Source: CANHEE01 sp043777755 | GTDB taxonomy: Bacteria; Bacteroidota; Bacteroidia; Chitinophagales; Saprospiraceae | NCBI GenBank assembly: GCA_043777755.1 | Contig: JAYWHK010000117.1 | Span: 1-10,640 of the forward strand | Reading direction: 5' to 3' | DNA: 10,640 bases | Shown here: one piece after another, positions 1 to 6,860 of the stretch | Numbering within the stretch: the first letter of the stretch is position 1 | Layout: each line of letters begins with the position of its first letter | Translations under genes and position numbers: made by a program | The notes under the pieces: model-generated | Database searches by the model: none | The model's input: only the letters and a program-made list of their open reading frames with translations | What the model was told of the DNA's origin: nothing

Positions 1-62
1 CACAACTCGTTAATATACGAAAGTTTTGTCGTACTTTTTGTATTGTTGCCAAATGTACGATA

Positions 63-94
63 CAAAAGTAAAACATAAATGTGGATTTTTCAAA
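63..94 (-). promoter_or_regulatory. Leftward promoter for a gene beyond the left edge
   Basis: Read on the minus strand, a TACTTTTG -7 element (63-70) sits 20 nt downstream of a TTTG -33 element (91-94), matching the Bacteroidota TTG / TAnnTTTG promoter form. Transcription would start near position 56 and run off the left edge. No minus-strand ATG lies in 1-56, so the gene starts outside the window. The 12-mer GATACAAAAGTA (59-70, plus strand) that contains the -7 box recurs exactly at 8615-8626, in another promoter candidate. Confidence 0.55.
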
Positions 95-183
95 TTTTAT
101 TTTTCAAAAGAATTAACAATTTTTTCCAAGGTTATATTACTGATGTGCGAGTATAGCTTTAGCATCAATAGTTCACACTTTTC

Positions 184-201
184 AACGAGCTAAAGCTCAT
201 T
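184..201. repeat. Short palindrome just after the MSEP-CTERM gene
   Basis: GAGCTAAAGCTC (187-198) is a perfect palindrome around a 2-nt centre. It extends to 184-201 with one mismatch (C186/A199). It begins immediately downstream of the minus-strand stop codon at 202-204. It could form a small hairpin in the transcript, but no T-run follows it, so a terminator role is not supported. A related CTTTAG-centred palindrome, GGACTTTAGTCC, lies at 10489-10500. The rest of 1-201 shows no coding potential. Confidence 0.4.
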
Positions 202-3009
202 TTACCATTTTTTATAAAAAAGAAAAAATAAACCCATCAATAAGAGTAAAATAAACAAATCTGGTTCGGACATTCGTTGCGGTTCTTCTTCTAAGTCTAA
301 GTTTTTGTTGCTTGCCAAGACTTGTGCTTGTTTTTTGAATAACATTGCCTTTTGCGCTTCGGTTTCGACGACCATATAAGCCGTAAATGGCATCATAATT
401 TTAGATTGAAAGCTCATTTTCAATAGATTTAGCCATTCTTGTTCGCCATTTTTTGGATAAAAAACTTGCGACAAATACCTGCCTTGCATCGCCAATCCTG
501 TTTGCCAATCGGGTTCTGATATGTGGTTTTCATTGGAAGAAAAAGCATTGTTAAAAACAATACTTGCTTGTCCATCATTGCGCAAATAAACATCTGTTTT
601 ATTTTTTGAAAAATGAACTACTTCGTTGGTTATCAATGTATTAAAAAATCCAAGATTATCTTTTGGATTGTCAATAAGCGAATGAAAAGCCAGTTGTCCA
701 TTTTTTTCTAAAGTAAAAAAATAATCGCTTTCGGGAAAAGCAAGTGCAAAATCTGAAAAATTATTTTCAACAATTGCATGGTCAAAATGATTAGAAACCA
801 CTACAATAACAGGATATTCAAGTTTGTTTTTTGATGTAAAAGATGCGAATAATGCCTTTTTAATAGCTCTATCCAAATAAAAACCACCTTCAAAAGATTG
901 TGCTTGCAGTTTTTTAGTCCAAGTGTTATCCCAATCCGTATTTTGAATGTAAGCGTTGGTAAAACTGATTTTTGAATTTTTAGGAGAAAAATAGTTTTTA
1001 GCCAATAAAGAATCAATTCGCTGTTTGTAAAGAGCTGTATCGGCAATACTTTTATCTGAAACATCAACTATAAAATGATAATATGGCAATCGTTTTACTT
1101 TTTTCAAATTGGCTTTTTCTTTAGCAGAAATATACGTTACTGCACTATCCTTGGAGGTTATTTTTTCTATCGTAAGTTGTTGATTATCATTGCCTAACAT
1201 GATTTTGTTGCCATCAATAGTAAACGTAAAAGGCTCTTTGTGCAATAACTGAATCCCTGTTTTTCGAGTTTCATTTGCAGTAAAAGGGAAGATTTTAAAA
1301 CCAATTTTATTGCCTGTTTGGTAGCTTAAAAGTCCAGGGTCTTGCCTTGTTTTTGTAATTTGATTAAAAATCCAATTTGCCGTTTTTTTCTCCGCTAAAA
1401 TACCCATCTCTTTTTTATCGCCAACATACAAGTAGTAATCGCTAATCCAACAGCCAGCGGGCAACTCAAAATTACTCGAATATTCTTGTAAATTATCACT
1501 GCCATTTGTGATTTCTAAATCTATCCAACTCGACCAAGCATTTTGTTTTTCATCAAAATAACTATTTGATTTACAACTACTTATTTTAATATTTTGCGTT
1601 GGATTTTCCATCGCAACAGGGCGGATTGTCGTTGCTTGTTTTCCCAAAAAGATGGACTCTATTTTGTCTATTTTTGCGTCAGACAAAATCAAGTTATCCA
1701 AGACCATCGAATTGTAAAAAGCGGAAAGAAAAGGTGTTTGAGGACTAAAAAGCGTTAGTTCGCCTTGATTGCTACTTGCTTTATTGGATTTTATGAGGTC
1801 TAAGGTTTTGGCTAAGGATATTTTATCCAAATTGGTTTGATTCACCGAAAAATCAGGTTGATAAATGTAAGACAGAGCGTTATTTAATACCTTTTTGTCA
1901 TAAATAGAAATCAAAGTAATTGCAATTGGTAAGACTAAAAAAGCCGAAAAAGCATAAATTATTAGCTTTTTTGAAGAAAAATATACTTTTAATACTTCAA
2001 AATCGCTACCCAGGATTGAAGCGTGAACCAACATTAACATCAAGGGAGTGAGCATCAAGAAGCCCAAGCCAAATGCCACAATCAGAAAAATAGAAAGTGG
2101 TAAATACGGTAAAAAAACCATGAAAAAGTAAAATGTATAAGCCAATGTCAGACTACGGGCAAGAAAAAGCAATAGCCGTAAGGATATTTTTTTAGGATTT
2201 GGCAGGCAAATCAAAACGCCATTCAACACTGCCAAAATGTAAAACCAAGGGTTTCCAAAATCGCCAAAAATATTTTTTTGAAACAGTTTTCCAATGAGTC
2301 CGTCATTGAGTAAAAGCCCTAAAATAGGCAATATTATTCCAATTATTATTTTGAAAATAAAGGTATTTTCGCTTAAAAAACTGGATTTTTTTTGCAATAA
2401 AATAAAAATACTCCTTACCAAGAAAAACATAAACAATACTACGCCACTAATGTAAAAAATAGAAGTTAGGTGTTGTAAAAAGCGGTTTGATTCAATATTT
2501 TGCCATAAAGGTAGAATTAATTGCAAAAAGGCAAACCACGCCAAGGGAATTGCCAGTGTTGCTATAATATTTTTACCAATTTTGTGATTGTCGTTAGGTT
2601 TTGTCAATTCAAGGACAACGACCAATAGTGCGTGTGCCAAAGTTGGCATAATGAACGAACCAACATACAATTGAATCTCAACAGGCATAATCCACTGTGG
2701 AATATTCGATGGGAATATTTCAGAAAGATGGAAGATATAGGCGTATAAAAACACTACATAAGTGAATAAACTCAGTAGCCCGTAACGCAACGAAATGGGC
2801 TGATTTTGCTGTGTTTTTACCAAGGCATAAACATTCGTAATTAAGCTCAAAACGCCCAAAACACCTCCAAATATCATCCAGTTTCGCCAATGATTTTCAT
2901 CAAGGAGACTTTTTACAACTTGGTATTCCCCAATGAAAATAACAAAAAGCAATACGATTGGTAGCGTATTGATAATAAATAAAAACTTAGGATTCAGTGA
3001 GTTACGCAT
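202..3009 (-). CDS. MSEP-CTERM sorting domain protein (polytopic, VIT domain), likely exosortase K substrate
   Basis: The protein has 935 residues. Residues 9-371 contain about ten or eleven hydrophobic membrane segments. Residues about 470-597 look like a VIT (vault/inter-alpha-trypsin) domain, including the typical RQDPGLL stretch (555-561) and an FPF..NETR stretch (574-582). Residues about 641-790 resemble a von Willebrand A fold starting with YHFIVDVSDKS; the metal-site motif is DVSDKS rather than the usual DxSxS. The tail is a sorting signal: MSEP (913-916), a hydrophobic helix (917-932), then KKW. MSEP-CTERM proteins are a known family paired with exosortase K, and the exosortase gene lies 5 nt upstream here, probably in one transcript. 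The likely fate is C-terminal processing by XrtK at the membrane, which is inferred. The VIT/vWA part would be the main soluble region, presumably on the periplasmic side; its function is unknown. Confidence 0.87.
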   Translation of the reverse strand: MRNSLNPKFLFIINTLPIVLLFVIFIGEYQVVKSLLDENHWRNWMIFGGVLGVLSLITNVYALVKTQQNQPISLRYGLLSLFTYVVFLYAYIFHLSEIFPSNIPQWIMPVEIQLYVGSFIMPTLAHALLVVVLELTKPNDNHKIGKNIIATLAIPLAWFAFLQLILPLWQNIESNRFLQHLTSIFYISGVVLFMFFLVRSIFILLQKKSSFLSENTFIFKIIIGIILPILGLLLNDGLIGKLFQKNIFGDFGNPWFYILAVLNGVLICLPNPKKISLRLLLFLARSLTLAYTFYFFMVFLPYLPLSIFLIVAFGLGFLMLTPLMLMLVHASILGSDFEVLKVYFSSKKLIIYAFSAFLVLPIAITLISIYDKKVLNNALSYIYQPDFSVNQTNLDKISLAKTLDLIKSNKASSNQGELTLFSPQTPFLSAFYNSMVLDNLILSDAKIDKIESIFLGKQATTIRPVAMENPTQNIKISSCKSNSYFDEKQNAWSSWIDLEITNGSDNLQEYSSNFELPAGCWISDYYLYVGDKKEMGILAEKKTANWIFNQITKTRQDPGLLSYQTGNKIGFKIFPFTANETRKTGIQLLHKEPFTFTIDGNKIMLGNDNQQLTIEKITSKDSAVTYISAKEKANLKKVKRLPYYHFIVDVSDKSIADTALYKQRIDSLLAKNYFSPKNSKISFTNAYIQNTDWDNTWTKKLQAQSFEGGFYLDRAIKKALFASFTSKNKLEYPVIVVVSNHFDHAIVENNFSDFALAFPESDYFFTLEKNGQLAFHSLIDNPKDNLGFFNTLITNEVVHFSKNKTDVYLRNDGQASIVFNNAFSSNENHISEPDWQTGLAMQGRYLSQVFYPKNGEQEWLNLLKMSFQSKIMMPFTAYMVVETEAQKAMLFKKQAQVLASNKNLDLEEEPQRMSEPDLFILLLLMGLFFLFYKKW

Positions 3010-3014
3010 AATTA

Positions 3015-3533
3015 TTATTGGTATTTAGGTTGATTTTTTATAAAAAATTGAATGAGTATGTGAAGTAAAATAAAAAAAGATAAATAAACAAAAACTCCTT
3101 CTGCCTCATGAAGTACTGCTTTATTTTTTGAAATAAAAGATAAGTCAAAATAACGCATTTTTAAAGCAATAAAAATCCTTGATGTGTTCACAAAAATAGT
3201 GGAGAAGTAAGCCAATGATAAAGCAAAAGGCAATAGAAAAAAACGTTGAGCGTTTGTTTTTAAATGCGGTAAAATAGCAACAGACGACATCAAAAAGCAC
3301 AACAAGAAAAAAGTAAAACCAGAACAAGATTTTTCAATAACGATGTTTAATTTTTCATGGTAAAAACCACTTTCGTTCCTGTATATTGCTGTCGAATTGG
3401 TAAGCCATTCGATGCAATAATTGGTCGGACGAAGTAAGCATAAAACTCCATCATTGCCTGATTGTGTATAAAAGAGTTTTAAAAGACCGAATATAAGTGC
3501 AATTAAAAAGTATAAAATTAGATTTTTATTCAT
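3015..3533 (-). CDS. xrtK: Exosortase K (XrtK)
   Basis: This 172-residue polytopic membrane protein carries the exosortase/archaeosortase catalytic arrangement: Cys70 in EKSCSGFTFF, Arg119 in VNTSRIF and His142 in VLHEAEGVFVY, each at the edge of a hydrophobic segment (about 5-22, 72-88, 98-123, 146-165). It is short for exosortases generally, which fits the compact K type. Exosortases are transpeptidase-like enzymes that cut C-terminal sorting signals made of a motif, a membrane helix and a basic end. The gene 5 nt downstream ends in exactly such a tail with MSEP, so the pairing is the main support for type K over other small types such as XrtN. The start at 3533 follows an A-rich minus-strand leader (TAAAAAA before ATG) and lies about 22 nt after the predicted transcription start. 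No polysaccharide genes accompany it in this window. Confidence 0.87.
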   Translation of the reverse strand: MNKNLILYFLIALIFGLLKLFYTQSGNDGVLCLLRPTNYCIEWLTNSTAIYRNESGFYHEKLNIVIEKSCSGFTFFLLCFLMSSVAILPHLKTNAQRFFLLPFALSLAYFSTIFVNTSRIFIALKMRYFDLSFISKNKAVLHEAEGVFVYLSFFILLHILIQFFIKNQPKYQ

Positions 3534-3561
3534 TTTTTTAAATTAAAAGTACTTTGAAATA

Positions 3562-3593
3562 CAAAGTTATAGAGAAAACTAATTCTTTGCAAA
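3562..3593 (-). promoter_or_regulatory. Promoter for xrtK and the MSEP-CTERM gene
   Basis: On the minus strand, TAACTTTG (3562-3569) is preceded by TTTG (3590-3593) with a 20-nt spacer, matching the Bacteroidota -33/-7 form. A start site near 3555 would leave a leader of about 22 nt before the xrtK ATG. There is almost no space between xrtK and the MSEP-CTERM gene, so this probably drives both. Confidence 0.6.
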
Positions 3594-3714
3594 TTTTTTT
3601 AACTTTTTTATCAAAAAAACTTCTCTGTATGTAATTTTTAGCGTAGAATAGCTTATTTTTTTACTTTTATTGACTATCGTCAGTAAGGCTGTCAATATCA
3701 ATCACGATAATTCT

Positions 3715-3722
3715 TATCTTTG
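3715..3722 (+). promoter_or_regulatory. Isolated -7-like element in the divergent intergenic region
   Basis: TATCTTTG is a good match to the Bacteroidota -7 element, but no TTG lies 17-23 nt upstream. It could be an upstream secondary promoter for the plus-strand gene at 3804, or chance. The element at 3767-3774 is the better candidate. Confidence 0.25.
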
Positions 3723-3741
3723 TGAATTTATTGGTAATTCA

Positions 3742-3774
3742 TTTTGTAATACGATTTGTAAATTGCTATATTTG
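3742..3774 (+). promoter_or_regulatory. Promoter for the DUF1569 / HD-domain gene pair
   Basis: TTTTG (3742-3746) is followed after 20 nt by TATATTTG (3767-3774). A start near 3780 gives a leader of about 24 nt before the ATG at 3804. This fits the Bacteroidota promoter form and is the best plus-strand candidate in the 270-bp divergent region. Confidence 0.6.
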
Positions 3775-3803
3775 TCCAAAATTATTAAAAACCATACTAA
3801 AAA

Positions 3804-4265
3804 ATGACTGTATTAAATATTTTTGAAAAAGAAGTAGCTGACGGAATCGTTGCTCGTATCAATAGCTTAAACACTTCTAATCTGGCACAGTGGGGCAAAA
3901 TGGACGTAGCTCAAATGTTAGCACATTGCAGCGTTACGTACGAAATGATTTATGACAACAATCATAGCGCACCAAATTTTTTCCTAAAATTTATTTTGAA
4001 AAATTTCGTAAAAAGAAGTTTGACGGACGCTACTACGCCTTACAAAAAAAACTCTGGGACAGCTCCCGCTTTTATCATCAAAGGTGATAAGGATTTTGAT
4101 ACTGAAAAGAAACGTTTGGTGGATTTTATTCAAAAAACGCAGCAATTGGGCGAAGCCCATTTTGATGGAAAAGCATCGCTTTCTTTTGGCAATTTATCCA
4201 AAGTAGAGTGGAGTAACTTAATGTACAAACATTTAGACCATCATTTAACACAATTTGGCGTGTAA
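3804..4265 (+). CDS. DUF1569 family protein (DinB-like four-helix bundle)
   Basis: This 153-residue soluble protein has the pattern of the DUF1569 branch of the DinB/YfiT-like putative metalloenzymes: an early WGKMDVAQMLAHC segment with His41, and a late EWSNLMYKHLDHHLTQFGV segment with His143, His146 and His147. In the superfamily, one histidine from an early helix and two from the last helix bind a metal. Here His41, His143 and His147 are the likely set, by analogy only. The length is usual for the family and both ends look complete. The biochemical role is unknown; some DinB relatives are thiol-dependent transferases, but no specific reaction can be assigned here. The ATG follows an A-rich leader (CTAAAAA). 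The HD-domain gene starts 36 nt downstream on the same strand, so the two are probably co-transcribed. Confidence 0.8.
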   Translation: MTVLNIFEKEVADGIVARINSLNTSNLAQWGKMDVAQMLAHCSVTYEMIYDNNHSAPNFFLKFILKNFVKRSLTDATTPYKKNSGTAPAFIIKGDKDFDTEKKRLVDFIQKTQQLGEAHFDGKASLSFGNLSKVEWSNLMYKHLDHHLTQFGV

Positions 4266-4301
4266 CAAGTAGAAATGTCTAAATAAATACGGTTCTAAAA
4301 A

Positions 4302-4916
4302 ATGCTCTATTCACCAATCGCTGATACAACAATTGTAACGCATGATGTGCCGCCTTTGATTTTTGCAGAAAAAATTCTTTTGCCAGAAACCACATTGGAA
4401 CGCAGCTTACTTGATATTCCTGAATTTCTTGAAGGACTTTTTTGGGGAAAACCTCGTTATGGGCATCCCGAAGGTGCGGTACTGTATCACATCAGAGATG
4501 TTTTGGACAACATCGAAAAATTAACGCTTTCTAACATTGAGCGTGAACGTTTGCGTTTGGTTGCCTTGGTACATGATACTTTTAAATACATCGAAAATAG
4601 AAATGCACAAAGGGATTGGTCGCAACACCATAGTATTTTGGCAAGGCGTTTTTTTGAAAAAATTTCAGACGATAAAGTGGTTTTGGATTTGATAGAATTA
4701 CACGATGAAGCGTATTACGCTTGGCGTTTTCACAAGGCGGGTTGTTTTGGAGAACGGGAACGTCGTTTGGAAAAAATAATGCATCATCTGGGCAATGATT
4801 TACAGTTATTTTATGCCTTTTTTAAATGCGATACCACTACTGGCGACAAAGACCCAACGCCAATGTTTTGGTTTGAGCAACTTTTTGAAGGGAAAATTGA
4901 GCGAATTGAATTGTAA
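4302..4916 (+). CDS. HD domain-containing protein (putative metal-dependent phosphohydrolase)
   Basis: This 204-residue soluble protein has HD-superfamily metal-site motifs in order: YHIRDV with His63, LVHD with His91-Asp92 (the name-giving pair), a later His-His (109-110), LHDE with His134-Asp135, and Asp177 in FKCDTT. The HD superfamily mostly hydrolyses phosphate esters of nucleotides or nucleotide second messengers, but no partner domain or subgroup motif here identifies the substrate. It is not of the long RelA/SpoT or HD-GYP type. The N-terminal 40 residues have no recognisable motif. It follows the DUF1569 gene by 36 nt, with no promoter-like element in the gap, suggesting one transcript. 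Its stop codon (4914-4916) lies inside the left arm of the first palindrome downstream, so transcription probably ends right after it. Confidence 0.75.
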   Translation: MLYSPIADTTIVTHDVPPLIFAEKILLPETTLERSLLDIPEFLEGLFWGKPRYGHPEGAVLYHIRDVLDNIEKLTLSNIERERLRLVALVHDTFKYIENRNAQRDWSQHHSILARRFFEKISDDKVVLDLIELHDEAYYAWRFHKAGCFGERERRLEKIMHHLGNDLQLFYAFFKCDTTTGDKDPTPMFWFEQLFEGKIERIEL

Positions 4917-4970
4917 AAACACAATCTGTAGCGTTGGCATTAACGCCAACGCTACAGATTGTGTTTTTAC
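4913..4970. terminator. Long palindrome 1, likely bidirectional terminator
   Basis: A perfect 26-nt inverted repeat (arms 4913-4938 and 4945-4970) surrounds a 6-nt loop ATTAAC. Each arm ends in an AAAAA/TTTTT tract, so RNA read from either strand forms a long GC-containing stem closing on a U-rich 3' side, as in an intrinsic terminator. It lies between convergent genes, where a shared terminator is expected, and overlaps the stop codon of the HD-domain gene. Its core (4928-4955) is repeated at 4974-5001 with a single difference, so it may also be a copy of an intergenic palindromic repeat. Confidence 0.7.
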
Positions 4971-5014
4971 TCCGTAGCGTTGGCGTTAACGCCAACGCTA
5001 CGGAGTAAAAACAC
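4961..5014. repeat. Long palindrome 2, perfect 54-bp palindrome
   Basis: Positions 4961-5014 form a perfect palindrome with 27-nt arms meeting at the centre of GTTAAC (between 4987 and 4988), with no spacer. Its inner 28 bp (4974-5001) repeat the core of palindrome 1 (4928-4955), differing only at G4985 versus A4939. Its left arm shares GTGTTTTTAC (4961-4970) with the right arm of palindrome 1, so the two hairpins cannot both form fully. It ends 5 nt before the stop codon of the minus-strand enzyme gene. The T-tract is on the 5' side of the stem, so on its own it is less terminator-like than palindrome 1. Confidence 0.75.
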
Positions 5015-5019
5015 CTATT

Positions 5020-6165
5020 TTATACCAACGCCAATGCTTTTTCTAAATCTTCAATCAAATCATCAGCATCTTCAATACCAACGCTCAATCGTATAAGACT
5101 GTCTGTTAAACCAACTTTTAGGCGTTCTTCTTTCGGGATTGAAGCGTGCGTCATACTTGCAGGATGTCCAATCAACGATTCTACACCGCCCAAAGATTCC
5201 GCCAAACTAAACAAATGTGTACCACTCAATACTTTTGCAGCCGATTCGTAAGAATTTTCGTGTAAATCAAAAGACAACATTGCGCCAAAATCACGCATTT
5301 GTTTTTTAGCAATTTTATGTTGCGGATGCGTTTTAAAACCTGGATAATTAACACTTGCTACTTTTGGGTGATTCACCAAATATTCTGCAATTTTTTTAGC
5401 ATTTTGGCAAGCTCTTTCCACACGCAAATGCAAGGTTTTGATGCCTCTCAAAATCAAAAAACAATCCTGAGGGCCAGGAACAGCGCCACAAGCGTTCTGT
5501 AAAAAATGCAATTGTTGTGATAATTCTTCACTTTTCACCACGACACAACCATGAATCACATCAGAGTGTCCGCCAATGTATTTTGTAGCCGAGTGCAAAA
5601 CCATATCCGCACCCAAATCCAATGGATTTTGTAAATAAGGCGATGCAAACGTGTTATCCACACAAGTCATTACGCCTTTTTTCTTTGCTACATCGCATAG
5701 TGCTTGAATATCCACGATGTTCAACATCGGATTCGTAGGCGTTTCAATCCAAATTAATTTTGTCTTTTTAGAAATGGCTTTTGCAACATTTTTCGGGTCA
5801 GTCATATCTATAAACTTAGACTGAATACCGAATTTTCCAAAAACACGCACCATTTGACGGTAAGAACCACCGTACAAATCATTCGTAGAAATGATTTCGT
5901 CGCCTGGCGAAAGCAATTTCATAATAGCGTCCATCGCTGCCAAACCAGAAGCAAAACAAATAGCGTCTGTGCCATTCTCGAGTGCTGCAAGGTTGGTTTC
6001 CAATACTTTACGTGTTGGATTCTGTGTTCGTGCATACTCATAACCTTTGTGGTCACCAGAAGCGGCTTGCACATAAGTAGAAGTTTGATAAATAGGCGTC
6101 ATAATTGCGCCCGTACTTGGGTCAGGTTCTATGCCTGCATGAATTACTTTAGTTGCAAATTTCAT
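5020..6165 (-). CDS. metB: Cystathionine gamma-synthase/lyase-type PLP enzyme
   Basis: This 381-residue cytosolic enzyme belongs to the Cys/Met metabolism PLP family. The PLP-binding lysine is Lys195 in HSATKYIGGHSD. Asp170 in CVDNTFASP would pair with the pyridine nitrogen, and YEYARTQNPTR (42-52) holds the Tyr44/Arg46 that contact the cofactor phosphate of the neighbouring subunit. SLGGVESL (324-331), with Glu329, is typical of the gamma-synthase and gamma-lyase branch and argues against cystathionine beta-lyase. Length is close to E. coli MetB. The reaction is either cystathionine formation from an activated homoserine and cysteine, or cystathionine cleavage to cysteine; the two cannot be separated reliably by eye, so the symbol metB is provisional. 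The gene appears monocistronic, with its own promoter at 6231-6260 and the double palindrome beyond its stop. Confidence 0.88.
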   Translation of the reverse strand: MKFATKVIHAGIEPDPSTGAIMTPIYQTSTYVQAASGDHKGYEYARTQNPTRKVLETNLAALENGTDAICFASGLAAMDAIMKLLSPGDEIISTNDLYGGSYRQMVRVFGKFGIQSKFIDMTDPKNVAKAISKKTKLIWIETPTNPMLNIVDIQALCDVAKKKGVMTCVDNTFASPYLQNPLDLGADMVLHSATKYIGGHSDVIHGCVVVKSEELSQQLHFLQNACGAVPGPQDCFLILRGIKTLHLRVERACQNAKKIAEYLVNHPKVASVNYPGFKTHPQHKIAKKQMRDFGAMLSFDLHENSYESAAKVLSGTHLFSLAESLGGVESLIGHPASMTHASIPKEERLKVGLTDSLIRLSVGIEDADDLIEDLEKALALV

Positions 6166-6230
6166 ATATAGGTCGTCGGTTTTGACCGAACTTGAAAGAA
6201 ATTAGTTAGTATATTTTTTTAAAAGTGGTG

Positions 6231-6260
6231 CAAAGTTACGATTTTTTGTGCAGAAGTCAA
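6231..6260 (-). promoter_or_regulatory. Promoter for the metB-like gene
   Basis: On the minus strand, TAACTTTG (6231-6238) follows TTGAC (6256-6260), with 19 nt between the TTG (6258-6260) and the -7 box. The start site would be near 6224, giving a leader of about 58 nt. The -33 element sits 3 nt beyond the stop codon of the upstream biotin carrier gene. The leader contains a small hairpin (6176-6189, five base pairs, four-base loop) close to the ATG; it does not resemble a SAM riboswitch. Confidence 0.6.
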
Positions 6261-6263
6261 TAT

Positions 6264-6752
6264 TTATTCCATTTCCATCAATAATTGTGCTTTTTCAACC
6301 GCTTGTCCTTTGATGATGTTTATTTTTTTAATAACAGCATCGGCAGGAGCTTTGATAACGTTTTCCATTTTCATAGCTTCCAGAATCATCAAAGTATCAC
6401 CTTTCTGAATCACATCTCCTTCTTTTACCATAATACTCAGCACCAAACCAGGCATTGGCGACTTGATGTTGTTAAATTTTTGCGTAGCAGAGAGCGAAAG
6501 CCCAATTTCTTTGATTAATCGGTCGTACTTATCAGCAATTTTGGTCTGATAAGTACGACCATTTACTTTAATTGTAAATGTTTTATTGGCAAAATCAGTT
6601 GCAACGATTTCAGCACGATGTGCTTTTCCATTTTTTAAAACATGAAAAGAACCATCACGGGCATCAACCGCATCAAAATCAGCGATTTGTTCGGGAGAAA
6701 TGTTCCATTCTTGCTCATTCACGAGAACGCTAAAAGGTGTTTTACTGTCCAT
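6264..6752 (-). CDS. Biotin carboxyl carrier protein (biotin/lipoyl attachment domain)
   Basis: This 162-residue protein ends in a biotinyl domain (about 95-162) with the signature EAMKMEN (125-131), where Lys128 would be biotinylated by biotin ligase. PMPG (99-102) opens the domain as usual. The first 90 residues are a less conserved beta-rich region seen in the free-standing carrier subunits of Bacteroidota acyl-CoA carboxylases, not the Ala/Pro-rich linker of E. coli AccB. The carried biotin shuttles carboxyl groups between a biotin carboxylase and a carboxyltransferase, of acetyl-CoA or propionyl-CoA carboxylase type. Neither partner is encoded in this window, so the acyl-CoA specificity is open and no symbol is given. 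Gaps of 97 nt upstream and about 98 nt downstream, each with a promoter-like element, suggest a single-gene transcript. Confidence 0.85.
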   Translation of the reverse strand: MDSKTPFSVLVNEQEWNISPEQIADFDAVDARDGSFHVLKNGKAHRAEIVATDFANKTFTIKVNGRTYQTKIADKYDRLIKEIGLSLSATQKFNNIKSPMPGLVLSIMVKEGDVIQKGDTLMILEAMKMENVIKAPADAVIKKINIIKGQAVEKAQLLMEME

Positions 6753-6804
6753 AAATTTGGTTTTGAATAAATGAATTTGGTTAAAATTATGGTATAAGGC
6801 TTTG

Positions 6805-6812
6805 CAAAAATA
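6805..6812 (-). promoter_or_regulatory. -7-like element upstream of the biotin carrier gene
   Basis: TATTTTTG read on the minus strand matches the TAnnTTTG form, and would start transcription about 45 nt before the ATG at 6752. No TTG lies at the expected distance, so support is weaker than for the other promoters in the window. Confidence 0.35.
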
Positions 6813-6833
6813 TAAGTATCAAAGAAGATTTCG

Positions 6834-6860
6834 ATGAAAAATAAAATTTTTATTTTTCAT
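6834..6860. repeat. AT-rich perfect inverted repeat over a stop codon
   Basis: Two 13-nt arms (6834-6846 and 6848-6860) are exact reverse complements around one central T. All pairs but one are A-T, so a hairpin would be weak, and no U-run follows it on the minus strand. It covers the stop codon (6850-6852) of the PD-(D/E)XK-like gene. It could assist transcript ending or be an accident of AT-rich sequence. Confidence 0.35.

Noticed and set aside
4928..5001. Integron attC-like recombination sites
   Set aside because: The palindromes contain GTTAAC at their centres, but not the GTTRRRY / RYYYAAC core sites with unpaired features expected of attC. No integrase or gene cassettes are present, and perfect symmetry is atypical for attC.
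4913..5014. CRISPR-like repeat array
   Set aside because: Only two palindromic cores 46 nt apart (start to start), the intervening sequence is part of the hairpin arms rather than unique spacers, and no cas genes are nearby.
6166..6224. SAM riboswitch before the metB-like gene
   Set aside because: The leader is only about 58 nt and shows a single 5-bp hairpin, without the conserved elements of SAM-I or SAM-II classes.
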